NCBI GenBank assembly: GCA_018608735.1
Contig: JABAYZ010000276.1
Location: 1 to 18,965 of the forward strand
Length of the DNA: 18,965 nt
Source of the DNA: Flavobacteriaceae bacterium
GTDB taxonomy: Bacteria; Bacteroidota; Bacteroidia; Flavobacteriales; Flavobacteriaceae
Reading direction: 5' to 3'
The notes beneath the pieces are model-generated. The model was not told the origin of the DNA. It did not search any database and worked only from the letters and a program-made list of their open reading frames with translations. Position 1 is the stretch's first letter; every line of letters begins with the position of its first letter. The position numbers were made by a program, and so were the translations under genes. Below are positions 14,312-18,965 of the stretch, in pieces.

Positions 14312-15193
14312 ATGAAAACGACCGCATCAATTTTAAGAGTTTTGGTAGTGGCCCTCATTGGGTATCTATTTTTGAATTGGATAGGCACTACCGATGAAGC
14401 TTCCGCCTTTCAAGATCAACCTTGGTTGTGGGCTCTCTATGGATTTCTCATTTTTATTCATATCGCAGGAGAAGTATGTATAGGTACCTTACAAAGAATT
14501 TTGTACCAAATACTATCTCCAGAAGCCAAAAAGAGATATGACGAAGAAATAGCCTTAAAAAAGGCAAATCAATTCAAATGGATAAAAAACAGCTACAAAG
14601 CTGCACTAGGAAGTAAAGCTAGAGAAGAAGAGTTTGATATCATTCTAGACCACAACTATGACGGTATCCAAGAATTAGACAACAAATTACCGCCGTGGTG
14701 GGTATATGGTTTTTATGCTACTATTTTATTTGCCGTGGTCTATCTCGTTCGATTTGAAGTATTGAACGAATACGATCAGATTGAAGAATATGAGCTCGCA
14801 GTTGCAGACGCTAAAATCGAAGTTGAAAAATGGAAAAAAACCGCCAAAAATCTAGTGGACGCTAGTACCGTAACTGTTCTTACTGACCAAAGTGATTTAA
14901 AAGCAGGAAAAGCCATTTTTACAACCAGCTGTGCTGTTTGCCACAAAGCAGATGGCGGCGGAGGTATTGGCTCCAACCTAACCGATGAGTATTGGATCTC
15001 AGGAGGTGGTATTAAAAATATTTTTAATACCATTTCTGAGGGCGGTCGGAGTGGGAAAGGAATGATTGCTTGGAAAAATGAGCTAAAACCTTTAGAAAGA
15101 GCGCAAGTAGCCAGCTACGTGTTAAGTTTTCAAGGAACAACTCCTGATGAGCCTAAAGAAGCAGAAGGCGAATTATGGGTAGACTCTGAGTGA
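14312..15193 (+). CDS. ccoP: cbb3 oxidase subunit III, monoheme CcoP
   Basis: This is a 293-residue membrane-anchored cytochrome c subunit that passes electrons to CcoNO. Two N-terminal hydrophobic segments (about 6-24 and 38-60) precede the usual CcoP/FixP N-terminal module, marked by DGIQELDNKLPPWW and a third helix (about 130-147). A coiled linker then leads to a single cytochrome c domain with C207-x2-C210-H211 and the likely axial M251 (GKGMIAW). Proteobacterial CcoP normally has two CxxCH sites; only one is present here. The first two helices are an extension relative to the short proteobacterial form. The gene ends an apparent ccoS-ccoNO-ccoQ-ccoP run, with 85 bp before the next gene. 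Confidence 0.94.
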   Translation: MKTTASILRVLVVALIGYLFLNWIGTTDEASAFQDQPWLWALYGFLIFIHIAGEVCIGTLQRILYQILSPEAKKRYDEEIALKKANQFKWIKNSYKAALGSKAREEEFDIILDHNYDGIQELDNKLPPWWVYGFYATILFAVVYLVRFEVLNEYDQIEEYELAVADAKIEVEKWKKTAKNLVDASTVTVLTDQSDLKAGKAIFTTSCAVCHKADGGGGIGSNLTDEYWISGGGIKNIFNTISEGGRSGKGMIAWKNELKPLERAQVASYVLSFQGTTPDEPKEAEGELWVDSE

Positions 15194-15278
15194 TTAAATT
15201 CATCTTCAATAAAAACTAAAGAGAGCGTCTTATAGACTCTATAAACTTAAAATTGTGATGAAAAATTAAGACAACCCA

Positions 15279-15596
15279 ATGCTAGTTATAAATGAAATAT
15301 CTGAATCGCTCTCAAAAAGCAAAAAACCGCTTATCAAGCAAATCTATGATAAAGCAGACAAAATGCTCTATGTTATCGGGTTGCGTAGTGGAGTAGAATT
15401 AGCAGAACACCTAACTACCGCAAAAGCTAAAATAATGGTCGTACAAGGAGAAATTGACTTTAATACGGCAACTTCTAGTTACCGCTTGGAACGTTTTGAT
15501 ACCTTTGAAATTCCTTCAGACACAAAGCATTCTGTAGTGGGCGTATTTGATGCCATTTTTTTACTACTTCTAAGAAAATCGAATAGAAATCCATAA
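15279..15596 (+). CDS. Small cupin-like protein in the cbb3 cluster
   Basis: This is a 105-residue cytoplasmic protein without signal peptide or membrane helix. Its alternating hydrophobic pattern, with KIMVVQGEIDF (51-61), a FDTFEIPSDTKHSV segment (73-86) and a hydrophobic final strand DAIFLLLLRK (91-100), fits a minimal cupin beta barrel. H44 and H84 fall where cupin metal ligands could lie, but the classical full ligand set is not evident. Its TAA stop overlaps the ccoG ATG (TAATG), so it is probably translated together with ccoG. Being embedded between ccoP and ccoG suggests a role in oxidase assembly or its regulation. I do not recognise a named family member, so the function is open. 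Confidence 0.82.
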   Translation: MLVINEISESLSKSKKPLIKQIYDKADKMLYVIGLRSGVELAEHLTTAKAKIMVVQGEIDFNTATSSYRLERFDTFEIPSDTKHSVVGVFDAIFLLLLRKSNRNP

Positions 15597-17017
15597 TGGC
15601 TGAACAGGGACAGGATAATTTTAGAGACACCATTGGAACCTTAAACAACGAAGGAAAACGTGCTTGGGTATTTCCGAAAAAACCAGATGGAAAGTGGTAT
15701 GACTACCGAAAGTATGTCAGCTATGTCTTACTTGTTTTTTTATTTGCTGCACCCTTTGTGAAAATAAGCGGTAATCAGTTTTTAATGTTTAATGTGCTCG
15801 AACGTCGTTTTAATATTTTCGGGATGCCATTTTGGCCACAAGATTTTCACATATTTGTGATTATGATGGTAGTTGGAGTGGTATTTATCATTTTATTTAC
15901 CGTTGCTTTTGGCCGCTTGTTTTGTGGCTGGATCTGTCCACAAACCATTTTTATGGAAATGGTTTTTAGAAGAATTGAGTATTGGATTGATGGTGATAGA
16001 GGTAAACAAATTCGCTTATCAAAACTGCCCTGGAATGCAGAGAAAATAAGAAAAAGAGTCCTTAAATGGACGGTGTTTTTTATCATCTCGTTCCTGATTG
16101 CAAATGTATTTCTTGCCTACCTCATAGGAAGTGACGAACTGCTAGGCTATATTTTAGATGGACCCTTAAAACATCAAAATACGCTTATTTCTTTGCTTAT
16201 TTTTACGGGAGTTTTTTACTTTGTTTTTGCTTGGTTTAGAGAGCAGGTTTGCATTATTGTGTGTCCGTATGGACGCTTACAAAGCGTGTTACTAGACAAC
16301 AAATCTATTGTCGTTGCTTATGACCATAAACGCGGTGAAAAAGAAGCGGGTCGGGCTAAGTTTAAAAAAAATGAAGAGCGTCCAGCCACTGGAAAAGGGG
16401 ACTGCATCGATTGTTTTGCTTGCGTACACGTCTGCCCTACAGGGATAGACATTCGGAATGGCACGCAGTTAGAGTGTATCAATTGTACGGCCTGTATTGA
16501 TGCCTGTGATCATATGATGGAAGCGGTTAATTTACCCAAAGGTCTCATTCGTTATGACAGTGAAGACTCCATTGAAAAGAACCAAAAATTTAGTTTCACC
16601 CCCCGACTTAAAGGCTATACGGCAGTCTTAGGCATTGTCACCGCAATCCTCATTGGGATGCTTTTTTTACGCAATGATATAGAAGCGCAGTTTCTCAGGT
16701 TGCCTGGGGAATTGTATGAACATAAAGAAAACAATATCATCAGCAATGTGTATACTTATAAAATTTTCAATAAAACAGTTGCAGATATCGATAGGATTCG
16801 GTTTGAACTTTTATCCCATAAAGGAACTATAAAACTGGTATCTCACAGTGATTTTACAATAGAAAAACAAGGCTTTTCCAAAGGCACACTTTTTATTGAG
16901 ATAAATGCGAGCGCATTAACAGGCGATAAAGACCGATTAAAAATAGGCATTTATAGTGGCGAGCGTCTTATTGAAACCATCACAACTGCCTTTTTAGGGC
17001 CTAGAAGTTATAAATAA
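15596..17017 (+). CDS. ccoG: cbb3 oxidase accessory iron-sulfur protein CcoG (FixG/RdxA)
   Basis: This is a 473-residue membrane ferredoxin-like protein, implicated elsewhere in copper reduction for cbb3 oxidase assembly. It has membrane helices near 41-58, 84-104, 157-176, 196-213 and 331-348, the last followed by a periplasmic C-terminal domain. Two membrane CxxxC pairs are present: C110/C114 (FCGWIC) and C219/C223 (VCIIVC). The two 4Fe-4S motifs are C270-C273-C276-C280 and C294-C297-C300-C304. All expected cysteines are intact. The start codon overlaps the stop of the cupin-like gene, and FixH follows after 5 bp, so the genes are probably co-transcribed. Confidence 0.95.
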   Translation: MAEQGQDNFRDTIGTLNNEGKRAWVFPKKPDGKWYDYRKYVSYVLLVFLFAAPFVKISGNQFLMFNVLERRFNIFGMPFWPQDFHIFVIMMVVGVVFIILFTVAFGRLFCGWICPQTIFMEMVFRRIEYWIDGDRGKQIRLSKLPWNAEKIRKRVLKWTVFFIISFLIANVFLAYLIGSDELLGYILDGPLKHQNTLISLLIFTGVFYFVFAWFREQVCIIVCPYGRLQSVLLDNKSIVVAYDHKRGEKEAGRAKFKKNEERPATGKGDCIDCFACVHVCPTGIDIRNGTQLECINCTACIDACDHMMEAVNLPKGLIRYDSEDSIEKNQKFSFTPRLKGYTAVLGIVTAILIGMLFLRNDIEAQFLRLPGELYEHKENNIISNVYTYKIFNKTVADIDRIRFELLSHKGTIKLVSHSDFTIEKQGFSKGTLFIEINASALTGDKDRLKIGIYSGERLIETITTAFLGPRSYK

Positions 17018-17022
17018 ACATT

Positions 17023-17484
17023 ATGAGCATGAAAAAAATGACATGGAATTGGGGAACAGGAATCGTACTAGCAATGCTAGGCTTTATAGGCTTTATTCTC
17101 TACTTTGTAATTACGATGAGTACGGATAAAAAATACAGTCACGATCTGGTTACAGAAGACTATTACGCCAAAGAAATGGCGTATCAAAACGAAATTAATG
17201 CGGAAACAAATACACGCAATCTCATTGAAAGAATAAAAAGTAAAAAGGTGTCGAATGGTTGGGAACTTAGGTTTCCTAAAGAATTTGATACCGATAAAAT
17301 TAAAGGAACTATTGTTCTGTACAGGCCTTCTAATCAACAATTGGATTTTGAATTGCCTTTAGTTTTTGAAGATCATGTATTTCATATTCCAAACAACAAC
17401 TTGATACAGGGTCGTTGGAATATTATTATGGAATGGGTCTATCAAGGTCAGTCATTTATGTATAAAGAAAAAATTGTGTATTAA
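17023..17484 (+). CDS. ccoH: FixH/CcoH-family protein
   Basis: This is a 153-residue membrane-anchored protein needed in other bacteria for assembly of cbb3 oxidase. It has one N-terminal helix (about 11-32, GTGIVLAMLGFIGFILYFVI) preceded by the conserved MTWNWG stretch. LVTEDYYAKEMAYQ follows, the typical FixH pattern, and then a periplasmic beta-rich domain. Two starts are possible, ATG 17023 and ATG 17029 (MSM-KKM); I keep the first. Its stop overlaps the start of the next gene (TAATG at 17482-17486), indicating tight coupling. CcoG-FixH order is standard in cbb3 clusters. Confidence 0.9.
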   Translation: MSMKKMTWNWGTGIVLAMLGFIGFILYFVITMSTDKKYSHDLVTEDYYAKEMAYQNEINAETNTRNLIERIKSKKVSNGWELRFPKEFDTDKIKGTIVLYRPSNQQLDFELPLVFEDHVFHIPNNNLIQGRWNIIMEWVYQGQSFMYKEKIVY

Positions 17485-18191
17485 TGTTGTGGTCTGCACT
17501 TGTCCTAGGCATATTAGGAAGTTTTCATTGCATTGGCATGTGTGGTCCTATCGCCTTCTTATTGCCTCTGGATCAAAGAAATAAAAACAAACGCATCTTT
17601 CAACTAATAAGCTATCATACGGGCCGATTACTCACTTATGGACTGCTGGGTTTTGTATTTGGACTGGCAGGAAAAAGCCTGAACCTTTTTGGAATTCAAC
17701 AGCAATTATCCATTATTATTGGGGTAAGTATGATTGTGATGATTTTAATTCCTTCCAAAATTTTAAATCGCTATTATTTTTCAAAACCTATGTATACGTT
17801 CGTAGCAAAAGTAAAAAATGCGATGGGGGTATATTTGAAAAAAAAGAATTCAAAAACCTTTTTCACTTTGGGCTTTTTAAACGGCCTGCTCCCCTGCGGG
17901 TTGGTGTATATGGCGGTATTCGGTGCCTTGGCGAGTGGGGGTGCGACCTATGGCGCCTTGTATCTTGTGTTGTTTGGATTGGGCACCATTCCTTTGATGA
18001 CGGTCGCTATTTATTTAGGAAATTTTTTAAAAGGAAAAGCAAAACAGAACATATTAAAGGCCATCCCTGTGTTTGTCGTTATCATAGGTTTGTTATTTAT
18101 ACTCCGCGGAATGGGGTTGGGTATTAAATATATATCGCCCTCAGATATGGTCACAGAACAACGAATCGAATCAAAATACGATTGCCATTAG
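17484..18191 (+). CDS. SafE/TauE-like membrane protein of the cbb3 cluster
   Basis: This is a 235-residue polytopic membrane protein of the sulfite exporter TauE/SafE (UreH/DsbD-like transmembrane) group, with about six helices. Diagnostic features are HCIGMCGP at residues 15-22 (C16, C20) and GLLPCGLVY with C138, in the two related halves. Such proteins commonly close cbb3 operons, and metal or thiol handling for oxidase assembly has been suggested for them. The C-terminal tail ends YDCH, adding a possible metal-binding Cys-His pair. It is coupled to ccoH by a TAATG overlap and is the last plus-strand gene of the cluster, 27 bp from the convergent galE. Transport substrate is unknown; literal sulfite export is unlikely from context. 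Confidence 0.88.
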   Translation: MLWSALVLGILGSFHCIGMCGPIAFLLPLDQRNKNKRIFQLISYHTGRLLTYGLLGFVFGLAGKSLNLFGIQQQLSIIIGVSMIVMILIPSKILNRYYFSKPMYTFVAKVKNAMGVYLKKKNSKTFFTLGFLNGLLPCGLVYMAVFGALASGGATYGALYLVLFGLGTIPLMTVAIYLGNFLKGKAKQNILKAIPVFVVIIGLLFILRGMGLGIKYISPSDMVTEQRIESKYDCH

Positions 18192-18218
18192 TGACGCTTA
18201 GAATGATTGTGCTGGGTG

Positions 18219-18965
18219 TTAAAGTTCTTTTCTAAGGTTTTGTTCCCATGTCCATGACGATTGAATCATATCTTGTAGGTTCCGTGTTGCTTCCCAGCCT
18301 AAAGCGTGTTTAGCCAGCTCCGTAGCAGCAAATATTTCCGTAGCATCGCCTGGTCTACGGGCAGTGATTTCGTAGTTTAATGGGCTTCCACTCACGGCCT
18401 CAAATGCGTTGATCATTTCGAGTACCGAAACTCCTGTTCCGGTGCCTAAATTAAAAACCTCATAGGGTTTGGTAGCTGTTGCATTTAAAAGTCTTTGGAG
18501 GGCTTTTAAATGGGCTTCTGCTAAATCGACAACGTGAATATAATCTCTAATGGGTGTACCATCTTTTGTGGGATAGTCATTTCCAAATACCATTAATTTT
18601 TCTCTTACACCCGCAGCAGTTTGTGTGATGTAGGGCATTAAGTTGTTGGGGATTCCAGAGGGAAATTCACCTATCAGTCCTGACTCATGAGCGCCTATGG
18701 GATTAAAATACCGCAATGAGATTACGGCGACTTCAGATTGAGCATTTGTAAAATCTTCAAGAATTTCTTCTGCAATTTTTTTGGTATTGCCATAGGGTGA
18801 AAACGGACGTTGTACAGGGGCTTCTTCTGTAATTGGTATTAGAGATGGATTTCCATATACGGTTGCCGAGGATGAAAAAATATGATGATTGATCCCATTA
18901 TCTTCTTGGGCTTTAAGAGTGTTTAGTAATGAAAAAAGATTGTTTTGATAATACATCAACGGGTT
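18219..18965 (-). CDS. galE: UDP-glucose 4-epimerase, C-terminal part (runs off right edge)
   Basis: This is a cytoplasmic extended-SDR enzyme interconverting UDP-glucose and UDP-galactose. The visible 248 residues start with NPLMYYQNN at the right edge. About 90 N-terminal residues, including the NAD-binding GxxGxxG, lie outside the window. Diagnostic features are FSSSATVYGNP with the catalytic serine, and SPYGNTKKIAEE with the catalytic YxxxK. SLRYFNPIGAHESGLIGE and DGTPIRDYIHVVDLAEAH follow, with a GTGTGVSVLE segment near the end, all typical of GalE. The frame continues past internal Met/Leu codons near the edge, so the true start is beyond it. It converges on the SafE-like gene with a 27-bp gap that shows no clear terminator. 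Confidence 0.95.
   Translation of the reverse strand, partial: NPLMYYQNNLFSLLNTLKAQEDNGINHHIFSSSATVYGNPSLIPITEEAPVQRPFSPYGNTKKIAEEILEDFTNAQSEVAVISLRYFNPIGAHESGLIGEFPSGIPNNLMPYITQTAAGVREKLMVFGNDYPTKDGTPIRDYIHVVDLAEAHLKALQRLLNATATKPYEVFNLGTGTGVSVLEMINAFEAVSGSPLNYEITARRPGDATEIFAATELAKHALGWEATRNLQDMIQSSWTWEQNLRKEL

Noticed and set aside
15191..15202. TGAT-TAAA-TTCA followed by TCTT, resembling a degenerate third FNR-like box before the cupin-like gene
   Set aside because: It overlaps the ccoP stop codon, is not palindromic, and no TAnnTTTG element lies 29.5 bp from its centre. The nearest box, TAAAATTG at 15248, is at a different distance.
15222..15242. Possible hairpin between ccoP and the cupin-like gene
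   Set aside because: The stem is broken by mismatches after three base pairs and there is no T tract, so it is neither a convincing terminator nor a processing hairpin.
18192..18218. Terminator between the convergent SafE-like gene and galE
   Set aside because: No stem-loop or T run is visible in the 27-bp gap.
1..18965. Mobile element, phage, CRISPR array, toxin-antitoxin or defence genes
   Set aside because: No transposase, integrase, terminal repeats, repeat-spacer pattern or compositional break was seen. Gene content is core metabolism and respiration.

Overview
The window looks like an ordinary chromosomal segment of a low-GC member of the Bacteroidetes, most likely the family Flavobacteriaceae. 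The basis is protein family content: DUF4296 and DUF4271 proteins, a fused CcoNO oxidase subunit with a monoheme CcoP, and a dihydroorotase of the DDQVHFREPG type. Promoter-like TAnnTTTG boxes and the general lack of Shine-Dalgarno sequences also fit. I see no mobile element, CRISPR array, rRNA or tRNA. No intergenic stretch exceeds 300 bases; the longest is about 165.

Layout. Positions 1-503 (-) hold the start of tyrosyl-tRNA synthetase, which runs off the left edge. An extended-SDR NAD-dependent epimerase (578-1582, +) is divergent from it. It converges on and overlaps by 53 bp a minus-strand operon at 4084-1530: polyprenol-phosphate mannosyltransferase, dihydroorotase and a DUF4296 lipoprotein. 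Divergent from that operon, 4159-5579 (+) carries a DUF4271 membrane protein and uroporphyrinogen-III synthase, closed by a clear intrinsic terminator. Positions 7548-5658 (-) carry a Na+/Ca2+ exchanger-type antiporter, a 63-residue zinc-ribbon protein and a PepSY membrane protein. A 51-residue protein (7628-7783, +) meets apt tail to tail. apt lies downstream of a Crp/Fnr-type regulator gene (9017-7780, -).

The right half (9183-18191, +) is a complete cbb3 cytochrome oxidase locus: the copper P-type ATPase CcoI, CcoS, fused CcoNO, CcoQ, monoheme CcoP, a small cupin-like protein, CcoG, a FixH/CcoH-like protein and a SafE/TauE-like membrane protein. A partial galE (18965-18219, -) closes the window.

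Working together: cbb3 oxidases are high-affinity terminal oxidases for low oxygen. CcoI supplies copper, CcoS, CcoG and CcoH assist assembly, and CcoNO, CcoQ and CcoP form the enzyme. The Crp/Fnr regulator divergent from this locus keeps three of the four FNR iron-sulfur cysteines. The most informative finding is a pair of identical palindromes, TGAC-AAAA-GTCA, upstream of ccoI and of ccoS. Each lies exactly 29.5 bp from the start of a slightly degenerate TAnnTTTG-like -7 element. That is the geometry expected for a class II FNR-type activator site, so the locus appears to be an oxygen-regulated module with two activated promoters.
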